Origin: a bacterium
GTDB lineage: Bacteria > Methylomirabilota > Methylomirabilia > Methylomirabilales > 2-02-FULL-66-22
Direction: 5' to 3'
Length of the DNA stretch: 49,851 bases
Assembly: GCA_029580855.1 (NCBI GenBank)
Contig: JAKPQH010000191.1
Span: 1 to 49,851, forward strand
The notes under the pieces are model-generated. The model was not told the origin of the DNA, ran no database searches, and worked only from the letters and a program-made list of their open reading frames with translations. Each line of letters begins with the position of its first letter. Position 1 is the stretch's first letter. Both the position numbers and the translations under genes were made by a program. Of this stretch, positions 43,598-49,851 are shown piece after piece.

Positions 43598-44664
43598 TCC
43601 GATGCCCTCCTCTGGCGCGGGGAACCGGCGGAACCACACGACGCGCTGCGAGTCGCCGGGGGGGGCGGCCCGCACGACTCGCGGGTCAACAATTCCGGTT
43701 TCAGGGTCACACGCTGCGGCCGGCGGCGGCTACCCGTCTCGATCTGCGCCAACAAGAGACGCATCGCCTCGCGTCCCAGATCGTAGGCGGGCTGCCCGAC
43801 CGTCGTGAGCGGCGGGTTGGTCAACGTCCACCACTCCATGTCGTCGTACCCGACGAGCGAGAGGTCCGCCGGGATCCGCACGCCCCGCTCTTGCAGGGTC
43901 TGGATGGCCCCCACGGTCATCAGATTATTCGTGCAGAAGAGGGCCGTGGGCGGGGGGGACAGCTCCAGGAGTCTCCGCGTCAACTCGCGCCCGCTGTCCT
44001 GCTTGAAGTTACCTTCCCGGACCAGCGCAGGCTCGGGCCGGAGCCCGGCTGCCCGCAGCGCCAGCAGATATCCGCGGAGTCGCTCGACGCCGGTGGATCG
44101 CACCACCGGCCCGTGGATGATCCCGATGCGCCGATGCCCGAGCTGAAGCAGGTGCTGGGTGGCCAGTTGCCCCCCCAGCACACCGTCCACCTTCACCGTG
44201 TCGATGGCGGTGCGGGGCAACTCCCGATCAAAAAGAACCAGGGGAATCCGGCGCCACCGGATGTCTCGGATCGCCGCGAGATTGCCCGCGGTGGTGGCGA
44301 GAATGATCCCGTCCACCCGCTTCTCCGCCAGGACACGCAGGTATTGCGTCTCCTTGGTCGGGTCTTCATCCGTGTTGCACAGCATCACGTTGTAGCCGTT
44401 TTCTTGGGCCACGTCCTCGACGGCCCGCACGGCCCGGATGAAAAACGGGTTGGAGATATCCGAGATGAGCAGGCCGACGGTGTGTGTCCGGCGGGTAACG
44501 AGGCCCCGCGCCAGGGCGCTGGGTTGGTAGCGGAGCCGCTTCGACACGGCCAGGACGCGCCGGCGCGTTGCCTCGCGGACCGCCGGGCTGTTGCGCAGCG
44601 CCTGCGAGGCTGTGCCGACGGAGACCCCCGCCTCGCGGGCCACATCCTTGATCGTCACCGCCAC
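43594..44664 (-). CDS. LacI-family transcriptional regulator of the sugar cluster
   Basis: A 356-residue repressor. The N-terminal HTH (TIKDVAREAGVSVGTASQAL) and hinge helix (YQPSALARGL) bind the operator. A periplasmic-binding-protein-like core (VGLLISDISNPFF, LFDRELPRTAIDTV, GYDDMEWW) binds an inducer sugar. The last 25 residues are Pro/Arg-rich and may be a nonconserved tail. Start is the GTG at 44664 (GTG 44658 also possible). Two TGAAACGTTTCA sites flank its promoter, so it represses itself and the downstream operon, with which it overlaps by 4 nt. Confidence 0.93.
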   Translation of the reverse strand: MAVTIKDVAREAGVSVGTASQALRNSPAVREATRRRVLAVSKRLRYQPSALARGLVTRRTHTVGLLISDISNPFFIRAVRAVEDVAQENGYNVMLCNTDEDPTKETQYLRVLAEKRVDGIILATTAGNLAAIRDIRWRRIPLVLFDRELPRTAIDTVKVDGVLGGQLATQHLLQLGHRRIGIIHGPVVRSTGVERLRGYLLALRAAGLRPEPALVREGNFKQDSGRELTRRLLELSPPPTALFCTNNLMTVGAIQTLQERGVRIPADLSLVGYDDMEWWTLTNPPLTTVGQPAYDLGREAMRLLLAQIETGSRRRPQRVTLKPELLTRESCGPPPPATRSASCGSAGSPRQRRASE

Positions 44665-44680
44665 CGCGCACTCCAGGGCT

Positions 44681-44692
44681 TGAAACGTTTCA
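44681..44692. promoter_or_regulatory. LacI-type operator O1
   Basis: Perfect 12-bp palindrome TGAAACGTTTCA in the leader, 17 bp upstream of the lacI-family start. It has the CG-centred symmetric form of LacI/GalR-family operators and is identical to the upstream site. Confidence 0.8.
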
Positions 44693-44750
44693 TTCCTGTC
44701 CCCGCCCCACCGGCGGAGGCGACCGCCCGCCGAGCGCCTGGGGCCCGACC

Positions 44751-44780
44751 AACATAGTCGCGCCCCGGCGACCGTGTCAA
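44751..44780 (-). promoter_or_regulatory. Promoter of the lacI-family-kinase-transport operon
   Basis: On the minus strand a consensus TTGACA (44775-44780), an 18-bp spacer and TATGTT (44751-44756). It is bracketed by the two operators, one just upstream of the -35 and one in the leader. Confidence 0.75.
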
Positions 44781-44788
44781 GAAAAATC

Positions 44789-44800
44789 TGAAACGTTTCA
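44789..44800. promoter_or_regulatory. LacI-type operator O2
   Basis: TGAAACGTTTCA, extending to CTGAAACGTTTCAG (44788-44801), immediately upstream of the -35. Its centre is 108 bp from that of O1, close to ten helical turns, which suits repression by looping. Confidence 0.8.
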
Positions 44801-44941
44801 GTTCACGACGCGAAGCGCAAGACGCAAAGCGTTTGGCGCGGTGCATGCAGAGCCGGCCCCGCAAAATAGGACAAGCGGGTACGTGGAAACTCTGCTCGAC
44901 TCGACGGGACGATTAGCCCGTCCCGGAAAGGAGAGCAGCGG

Positions 44942-45244
44942 ATGAAACGCCCTCGACGAAATCATGCCCCCGCGGTCACGGCCACGGTGGCCCTGGCGGC
45001 CTTGAAGGGCGACACGACCTTGGCGGAACTCGCCCAGCAGTTCGACGTCCCCCCCAATCAGATCACCCAATGGAAGAGCCAGCGCCTGGAGCGAGCCCTG
45101 GAACTCTTCACGACCCCCGCCGAGCGCCAGGCCGCCGGCCCCGATGGCACAGCGCTGCACGCGACGATCGGCCCGTTGGCCATGGCGGACGAGTGTTTGG
45201 CCGGCGCGCGCGGTCGGCTCCCCGATGCGAGCGGAACGCGATGA
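44942..45244 (+). CDS. IS3-family transposase OrfA
   Basis: A 100-residue helix-turn-helix protein (VTATVALAALKGDTTLAELAQQFDVPPNQITQWK), the DNA-binding first frame of IS3-type elements. Its stop overlaps the orfB start in ATGA, the usual arrangement for coupled or frameshift translation. The downstream orfB is cut, so the pair is not able to transpose by itself. GGAGAG lies before ATG 44942. Confidence 0.85.
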   Translation: MKRPRRNHAPAVTATVALAALKGDTTLAELAQQFDVPPNQITQWKSQRLERALELFTTPAERQAAGPDGTALHATIGPLAMADECLAGARGRLPDASGTR

Positions 45245-45790
45245 TTGATCGGCAGCATATTCTCCCCGTGGTGCGCCCGTGCGAGCTCCTGGCGCTCCCG
45301 CGGTCGTCGGTGTACTACACGCCGCAGCCCGTCTCGGCAGGGGACCTCGCCCTGATGCGCCCACTGGACGAACTGCACCTGGAATACCCCGTCGCCGGGA
45401 GCCGACTGCTCCGGGATCTGCTCCGCCTCCGGGGCGTGGTCGTGGGCCGGAAGCACGTGGCCCCCCTGATGCGCCGGAGGGGGATCGCTGCGCTCTATCG
45501 CCATCCGCGCACCACCCGACCGCATCCCGGCCATCAGGCGTTCCCGTACCTGCTGCGCGATCGGGTGATCACCCGACCGAACCAGGTCGGGGCGATGGAT
45601 CTCACGTACCTTCCGATGCGCCACGGCGTCCTCTACCTCGTGGTTGTTCTGGACTGGGCGACCCGCCGCGTCCTGGCGTGGCGCCTGTCGAACACGATGA
45701 CCACCGACGTGTGTCTCGACGCCCTGGAATCGGCAATCCGGGCGTGCGGGTGCCCCGGGATCCTCAACACCGACCAGGGGAGCCAGTTCA
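45241..45790 (+). pseudogene. Truncated IS3-family transposase OrfB
   Basis: From ATG 45241 the frame gives the IS3 OrfB N-terminus (MIDRQHILPVVRPCELLALP), the HTH_21 region, then the integrase core with the first Asp in MDLTYLPM and the second in NTDQGSQF. Family sequence ends right after that point (about 45790) and the open frame continues to 46116 through repeat DNA. The catalytic Glu and about 90 C-terminal residues are missing. The break point abuts the composite repeat at 45820-46115. No right end of the element is seen. Confidence 0.85.
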
Positions 45791-45819
45791 TGCGCCCCTC
45801 GCCAGCTGTCCTCCGCCGC

Positions 45820-46115
45820 CTTTCCCAGTCGACTCGTTGCCCCATCGACTCATCGACCCTTTCCCCGTTCGCTGTCGGCTGCGCCCTGCGCTCCCGTCCG
45901 CCCGGCGCTCTGCGCTTTGCGCTATGCGCTCTCTGCCTCCTGCCGGCTGCCAGCTGTTCTATGCCTTCCTTCCCGGTCTTGCCAGTTGACTCGTCGACCT
46001 CTCGACCAATCGACTCCACCCGCTGCCTGCTGCCCGCTATTCTATCGTCCGCTTACCGCTCTGCGCTTTGCGCTATGCGCTCTCTGCCTTCTGCCGGCTG
46101 TTTTTTCTTCCCTTG
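45820..46115. repeat. Composite direct repeat fused to the IS3 remnant
   Basis: Two units of about 145 bp. Each has a GACTCG/TCGACC-rich left part and a highly conserved right part: 45906-45949 and 46057-46100 share 44 nt with one mismatch, built on GCTCTGCGCTTTGCGCTATG. The left parts are only loosely alike. No coding sense is seen. The second unit runs up to the lexA promoter. Confidence 0.8.
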
Positions 46116-46142
46116 ACCGGCCATACGCCCGTATGGTATTTA
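46113..46142 (+). promoter_or_regulatory. lexA promoter with internal palindromic operator
   Basis: TTGACC (46113-46118), an 18-bp spacer and TATTTA (46137-46142). The spacer contains the palindrome CCATACG-CC-CGTATGG (46121-46136). A repressor bound there would block polymerase directly, so LexA autoregulation is the natural reading. AGGAGG lies before the start codon at 46165. Confidence 0.65.
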
Positions 46143-46164
46143 GAGGCAAATCAGGAGGTACACC

Positions 46165-46812
46165 ATGCTCCCGCCGCTCACCGCCCGACAGCGCGAGGTG
46201 CTCGAATTCATCCGGCAGTTCATGACCCGGGCGGGCTATCCGCCCACGGTGCGCGAGATCGGTGCGCATTTCGGCTTCGTGCCCCGGAGCATCTTCGACC
46301 ACCTGAAGGTATTGGAGCGCAAAGGCTACCTGCGTCGCACGGCGTCCAAATCCCGCTCCCTCCAGATCCTGGACGCTCCTCCCGCCGCGACGTCGGATTC
46401 ACGGCTCGGGGCTCGCGGCCCGCTGTCGTACCGCGAACTCCCCATCCTCGGACGCGTGGCCGCTGGGCAACCGCTTCTCTCGGACGAGAATCTCGAGGGC
46501 ACCTCCGTCGTCCCGCAGGACTGGGTGAACGGAGACGAGGCATTCCTCTTGAAGGTGCAGGGCGACAGCATGATCGGCGCGCACATCTGCCCCGGCGACC
46601 AAGCCCTGGTGCGGCGGCAGTCCACAGCGGAGAACGGCGATATCGTCGTGGCCCTCCTCAACGACGAGGCCACCATCAAGCGCATCTTCTTTCGCGCGGA
46701 CGGCATCGTCCTTCAACCAGAGAACCCCTCGATGGCCCCGATCCAGGTTAAAAAGAACGAGAAGAGTTTCCAGATCATAGGGAAGGTGATCGGTCTACTG
46801 CGCAAGATGTGA
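46165..46812 (+). CDS. lexA: LexA SOS repressor
   Basis: A 215-residue LexA. The winged HTH occupies 1-65 (LTARQREVLEFIRQF, YPPTVREIGAHFG, FDHLKVLERKGYLRR). The self-cleavage bond is Ala100-Gly101, with the catalytic dyad Ser135 (GDSMIG) and Lys172 (ATIKRIFF) in the S24 domain. RecA-stimulated autocleavage would release the SOS regulon. The recognition-helix sequence (TVREIGAHFGFVPRSIFDHL) differs from both the E. coli and B. subtilis types, which fits the unusual operator upstream. Start ATG 46165. Confidence 0.96.
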   Translation: MLPPLTARQREVLEFIRQFMTRAGYPPTVREIGAHFGFVPRSIFDHLKVLERKGYLRRTASKSRSLQILDAPPAATSDSRLGARGPLSYRELPILGRVAAGQPLLSDENLEGTSVVPQDWVNGDEAFLLKVQGDSMIGAHICPGDQALVRRQSTAENGDIVVALLNDEATIKRIFFRADGIVLQPENPSMAPIQVKKNEKSFQIIGKVIGLLRKM

Positions 46813-46873
46813 CCTGGCGATGAGCCGAGAAGTTCTCCACGCGGTACAAGATCCAAGATCGTTGAGGAACCGA

Positions 46874-47179
46874 ATGGGAGCGCTGCGGTTGGAGGTCCCC
46901 AAGAGAGAGATTGAGGCGTTCTGCAGGAAGTGGAGAGTGAAGGAATTCTCCATTTTCGGCTCGGCTCTTCGCGACGATTTCGGCCCAACGAGCGATGTCG
47001 ACGTGCTCGTAGAACTAGAGCCGAATCACGGCCTGAGCCTTTACGACTGGATCGATATGATCGACGAACTCAAGACAGTATTCAAGCGGGACGTGGATCT
47101 CGTCGCAAAAGGGGGTCTTCGCAACCCGTTTCGTCGTCAGGAGATTCTGCGCACGGCTGAGGTCGTATATGCCGCTTGA
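46874..47179 (+). CDS. mntA: MntA-type minimal nucleotidyltransferase (antitoxin of HepT)
   Basis: A 101-residue MNT-fold protein. The signature GSALRDDFGPTSDVDVLVE carries the GS and paired Asp metal ligands. MntA proteins AMPylate and silence their HepT partner. ATG 46874 is preferred since MGALRLEVPKREIEAFCRKW is the usual family beginning; the frame also has an ATG at 46820. Its stop overlaps the hepT start by 11 nt. The protein looks intact whereas the toxin frame is broken. Confidence 0.88.
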   Translation: MGALRLEVPKREIEAFCRKWRVKEFSIFGSALRDDFGPTSDVDVLVELEPNHGLSLYDWIDMIDELKTVFKRDVDLVAKGGLRNPFRRQEILRTAEVVYAA

Positions 47180-47524
47180 CGCGAAGGATGCAGGGTATCT
47201 TCTCGACATGCTCGAGCATGCACGCGGCGTCAAGCGGGCCGTCCAAAACCGATCGGTCGCGGAATACCTGGCCGACGAGGATCTCCGCTTCGCCATCGAA
47301 CGCCGTATCGAGATCATCGGAGAAGCGGCAACCGCATCTCGAGAAGCGTCCAGGACGCCCATCCGGAGATCCCTTGGCGCAAGATTGTCGCGCAGCGGAA
47401 CGTCCTCGCTCATGAGTATGGAGAGGTCCAGGCAGAGATTATTTGGCGGGTCGCCACGGAGAGCATCCCCGAATTGATCGCTGCCTTGGAACCGCTCATC
47501 CCTCCTTTGCCGCCGGCGCGTTAG
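47169..47524 (+). pseudogene. hepT: hepT (HEPN toxin) with a one-base frameshift
   Basis: From ATG 47169 the frame matches HepT through MPLDAKDAGYLLDMLEHARG and RRIEIIGEAAT (to about 47334). The rest of the family sequence is in the next frame: ISRSVQDAHPEIPWRKIVAQ, then RNVLAHEY with the catalytic RxxxxH, and IPELIAALEPLIPPL to TAG 47522-47524. The total of 356 nt is one short of 119 codons, so a single-base loss near 47328-47334 explains it. The unshifted product runs to 47477 and lacks the active site. Confidence 0.85.
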
Positions 47525-47555
47525 GCGACGGCTCGGTCGCCGGCACAGGGCGCGA

Positions 47556-47855
47556 ATGGTAAGGCAAGAATTGGTGCGAGACAAGCAGGGCCGCATCTGG
47601 ACCATCAAGAAGATCCGCAAGAGGACTGCGGCGGCGGCGGACTTTCGATTTTGGTACGAGGGACTCACCGCCGAGCAACGCGTGGACGTGGTGGTCGAGG
47701 CGCTCGAGAGTTGCCTGAAAGCACGAGGACTCGATGGCATCCCGCGACTACGAAGAGTTCATCGCCGCGTTAAATGCCCATGGGGTGCGGTATCTGCTGA
47801 TCGGCGCCCACGCGGTCGCATTTCACGCGCGCCCGCGAGCCACCAAGGACCTTGA
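47556..47855 (+). CDS. Small protein overlapping a nucleotidyltransferase gene
   Basis: A 99-residue frame. The first 75 residues look real: RDKQGRIWTIKKIRKRTAAA, then FWYEGLTAEQRVDVVVEALESCLKARGLDGIPRLRRV, a helical unit. The stop lies 120 nt into the nucleotidyltransferase gene, so the last residues (RRPRGRISRAP...) may be an artefact of a lost stop. Probably the partner of the gene at 47734 in a two-gene cassette. Function unknown. Confidence 0.5.
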   Translation: MVRQELVRDKQGRIWTIKKIRKRTAAAADFRFWYEGLTAEQRVDVVVEALESCLKARGLDGIPRLRRVHRRVKCPWGAVSADRRPRGRISRAPASHQGP

Positions 47856-48240
47856 CATCCTCGTCGAACCGACTCGCGCGAACGCCAAGAAAGTTCTCGG
47901 TGCCATGCGAGACTTTTTCGGCGGTGTGAGGCTCAACTACACGATCGAAGACGTCGTCGATCCGGACAGCATCCTCCAGCTCGGCGTTGCCCCGGTGAGG
48001 ATCGACGTGCTCTCGACGATCCCCGGCTGCCCGGTTTTTCCGGCCCTGTGGAAACGGCGGGTCGAGGCGCGATTCGGTAGTGTACCGACGTATTATATCG
48101 GCCTCCACGATCTGATCGGCAACAAAGAGGCCACCGACAGACCGCAGGACCGCGCTGACGTCGTTGTCCTGCGGCGCGCCGGGGCAACCGGCAGGCGTCC
48201 GCCTCGATCTCGGCCAGCGAGCCGCACGACCCGGGATTGA
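47734..48240 (+). CDS. Nucleotidyltransferase-fold protein (AbiEii-like/DUF6036-like)
   Basis: A 168-residue protein. The nucleotidyltransferase core is LIGAHAVAFHARPRATKDLDILVEP with the paired Asp motif (DLDI), then RIDVLSTIPG and YYIGLHDLIGNKEATDRPQDRADV, the conserved end. The last 20 or so residues (GATGRRPPRSRPASRTTRD) look like run-on after a lost stop. Such proteins occur as type IV toxin-antitoxin or abortive-infection components. It follows the broken HepT pair and precedes an integrase, in keeping with an accessory island. Confidence 0.75.
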   Translation: MASRDYEEFIAALNAHGVRYLLIGAHAVAFHARPRATKDLDILVEPTRANAKKVLGAMRDFFGGVRLNYTIEDVVDPDSILQLGVAPVRIDVLSTIPGCPVFPALWKRRVEARFGSVPTYYIGLHDLIGNKEATDRPQDRADVVVLRRAGATGRRPPRSRPASRTTRD

Positions 48241-48353
48241 TGCGAATGCTCTTTCTCGTCGAGATGCCGCATTCGTACCCGTGATATGCTCCTCCTGGCC
48301 GAAGTGCCGTGCGGCAAGGTTGAGGCTGTAGAGCAGACGGCAGAGGTGGGGAC

Positions 48354-49541
48354 ATGATAACGGCCCACGGCGATAATCCGGTGGTTATCCGCGCACCGAA
48401 GGTGACGGTCGGGCACTTCCCCCACATCGCGGTCCGGCCAGTCGGTCCCACGATGCGACCCCCCACCTCTCCGCGAGCGATCGGCGCCGCGGTTTCTCCG
48501 ATGACAACGCAGGGCCCGCACCCCGCTTCCGGCTCCGTCCCCGGTCATCCGATAGCGCCCGCAACTCCACAACCCGCGAGCCACCCACCCAAACTACTCG
48601 ACCGACTTGCCGAGGCGCTCCGTGCCCGCCATTACAGTCGTCGGACCGAGCAGGCCTATCGGCACTGGGTGAAGCGTTTCATCTTCTTCCACAACGTCCG
48701 CCACCCGGCCGAGATGGCCGAGCCCGAGATCAACGCCTTCCTGACCCACCTGGCCGTGAAGGAGAATGTCAGCGCCTCCACGCAGACGCAGGCACTCTGC
48801 GCCTTGCTGTTTCTCTATCGTCACATCGTTGGATATGAGATCGGCAACATTGGCGAGGTCATCCGGGCCCGCAAGCCAACACGCCTGCCCGTGGTCATGA
48901 CTCGTGAGGAAGCGAAGGCAATATTGACGGGCCTCTCGGGTGACCGGTGGCTGATGGCCTCGCTCATGTACGGCGCGGGACTGCGCCTGATGGAATGCCT
49001 CCGTGTTCGAGTGCAGGACATCGATTTCTCCCGCAACGAGATTCTTGTCCGCGACGGCAAGGGGGCGAAAGACCGAATCACCGTGCTGCCCGAATCGCTC
49101 AAGACCCCGCTCCGAGACCACCTCAGGATTGTTAAGACAATCCATGAGAAGGACGTGGCCGATGGGTGGGGTCGTGTGCAGATGCCGATGGCATTGGATC
49201 GCAAGTATCCCAACGCGCCGACGGATTGGCGCTGGCAATGGGTCTTTCCGCAACGGCACCGGTGGATCAACCCCACGACGAAGGAGCAGGGCCGGCACCA
49301 CGTCGACGAATCCCTCGTGCAGAAAGCCGTCCGCGATGCCGTCACGAGAGCCGGCCTGACCAAGCGGGCCACATGCCACACCTTCCGGCATTCCTTCGCG
49401 ACACATCTCCGCGAAGGCGGCTACGATATTCGAACAGTCCAGGAGTTATTGGGCCATAGCGACGTTAAGACGACTATGATCTATACTCATGTCCTCAATC
49501 GTGGACCGGCGGGCGTCCGGAGTCCGGTGGATAGCCTATGA
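48354..49541 (+). CDS. intI: Integron-type tyrosine recombinase (IntI-like)
   Basis: A 395-residue recombinase in the longest frame; the first 75 residues are Pro-rich and the ATG at 48501 (346 aa) gives the usual IntI length. The SAM-like N-terminal domain covers about 80-160. Catalytic residues are R211 (AGLRLMECL), K239, H342 and R345 (HTFRHS), H368 (GHSD) and Tyr377 (YTHV). Between motifs it carries [20 protein letters not shown] at 280-299, the extra segment diagnostic of integron integrases. It would recombine attI and attC sites. It points toward, not away from, the attC-like hairpin downstream. An integrase linked to an IS91-type element is the main alternative. Confidence 0.88.
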   Translation: MITAHGDNPVVIRAPKVTVGHFPHIAVRPVGPTMRPPTSPRAIGAAVSPMTTQGPHPASGSVPGHPIAPATPQPASHPPKLLDRLAEALRARHYSRRTEQAYRHWVKRFIFFHNVRHPAEMAEPEINAFLTHLAVKENVSASTQTQALCALLFLYRHIVGYEIGNIGEVIRARKPTRLPVVMTREEAKAILTGLSGDRWLMASLMYGAGLRLMECLRVRVQDIDFSRNEILVRDGKGAKDRITVLPESLKTPLRDHLRIVKTIHEKDVADGWGRVQMPMALDRKYPNAPTDWRWQWVFPQRHRWINPTTKEQGRHHVDESLVQKAVRDAVTRAGLTKRATCHTFRHSFATHLREGGYDIRTVQELLGHSDVKTTMIYTHVLNRGPAGVRSPVDSL

Positions 49542-49559
49542 CCCAACCGAGGAGCGCAT

Positions 49560-49713
49560 ATTATGCCGATCCGCGTAAGTTGCCGCCATAAGTCGCAGGA
49601 CGGACCGCATCTCGTTGAATATACAGAGTTCATCACGCCTTTTGTTCCGGATCTTGCGGCAGGTTATACGGACAGCACACTCAACGTCCGCATCGTACGC
49701 GGATCGGCGTAAT
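49560..49713. repeat. Inverted repeat flanking a 118-bp spacer downstream of intI
   Basis: Arms 49560-49577 (ATTATGCCGATCCGCGTA) and 49696-49713 match over 18 bp with one mismatch; 13 bp are perfect. The space between has no gene longer than a few codons of sense. It could be terminal repeats of a small non-autonomous element or a folded recombination site. Confidence 0.7.
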
Positions 49714-49717
49714 TACT

Positions 49718-49747
49718 GTTCAGCCGGCCGCAGACGGCCGGCTGAAC
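49718..49747. repeat. Perfect 13-bp hairpin next to the attC-like site
   Basis: GTTCAGCCGGCCG (49718-49730) and its exact complement (49735-49747) enclose CAGA. The right arm ends in GAAC, which is also the left edge of the next palindrome. GTT at the left and AAC at the right mirror attC core ends. Confidence 0.75.
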
Positions 49748-49849
49748 GGGGCGGCGGCTGTGCCGGTGCGGGTTACGGCCGCCTGCGGCGGCCGAACCCG
49801 CGGCTGGAGTCGATGGCCCTGCGGGCCACGGCTCAGCCGCCGCCCCGTT
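49745..49849. other. attC-like recombination site (imperfect palindrome) at the window edge
   Basis: Outer 16-bp perfect arms AACGGGGCGGCGGCTG (49745-49760) and CAGCCGCCGCCCCGTT (49834-49849) span 105 bp. Inside is a second hairpin, GCGGGTT/AACCCGC with CGGCCGCC/GGCGGCCG and one bulged A (49775), then a small GGCCC/GGGCC stem (49815-49827). AAC at the left, GTTAG at the right (matching GTTRRRY) and a bulged base in the stem are attC features. Length is within the attC range. The window stops two bases after the right core. Confidence 0.6.
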
Positions 49850-49851
49850 AG

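Noticed and set aside
47516..47530. GTTAGGC at 47520-47526 as an attC core site
   Set aside because: It matches GTTRRRY but lies on the hepT stop codon with no paired stem or partner AAC box upstream.

Overview
The window is about 50 kb of high-GC bacterial DNA with short intergenic gaps, frequent ATGA/GTGA start-stop overlaps and clear Shine-Dalgarno sites. The gene set suggests a respiratory, menaquinone-using, heterotrophic soil or subsurface bacterium of a poorly cultured lineage. It includes a UbiA/UbiE pair, a single-subunit cytochrome b558 type succinate dehydrogenase, ferredoxin-dependent 2-oxoacid oxidoreductase, TRAP, TTT and ABC carbohydrate uptake, and a LexA of ordinary length but with an unusual operator. 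A Rokubacteria/Methylomirabilota-like source fits but is an inference only; no rRNA or marker phylogeny is available here.

Layout. 1-4.3 kb (+): a zinc-ribbon protein, then a three-gene 2-oxoacid:ferredoxin oxidoreductase operon (delta-beta fusion, gamma, alpha) behind a good promoter, then a ferritin-like protein. 4.3-13.1 kb (-): menaquinone prenyltransferase and methyltransferase, a Tat-exported M48-LysM protease and a TPR lipoprotein-like protein; then sdhCAB with an intrinsic terminator and an M20 peptidase. 13.15 kb: tRNA-Thr(CGU). 13.3-14.4 kb (+): small proteins and a macrodomain hydrolase. 14.4-17.4 kb (-): a TctCBA tricarboxylate-type transporter. 17.6-21.8 kb (+): a UdgB uracil-DNA glycosylase operon, a small protein with a near-consensus promoter, a nucleoside hydrolase, a 73-bp direct repeat and a LOG-family protein. 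21.8-27.0 kb is decayed: a PQQ-type sugar dehydrogenase, a RAYT transposase pseudogene, a hicBA toxin-antitoxin pair whose toxin has an amber codon, an SDR, and a permease tail remnant.

27.0-44.7 kb (-) is a long carbohydrate or sugar-acid catabolic block. It is headed by a LacI-family regulator with two TGAAACGTTTCA operators and a consensus promoter. It contains an FGGY kinase, a TIM-barrel isomerase/epimerase, a fucose/arabinose isomerase-family enzyme, two DapA-family aldolases, a TRAP transporter, and two ABC sugar importers that lack any ATPase gene. One importer has tandemly duplicated Tat-type binding proteins.

44.8-49.85 kb (+) is an accessory end: a truncated IS3-type element ending in a composite direct repeat, lexA with a palindromic operator inside its own promoter, an MntA/HepT pair with a frameshifted toxin, a further nucleotidyltransferase pair, and an integron-type tyrosine recombinase. 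Downstream of the recombinase are nested inverted repeats that resemble an attC site at the window edge. The most interesting signals are this inverted-orientation integron-like end, the two independent toxin-inactivating mutations beside preserved antitoxins, and the candidate new LexA operator.
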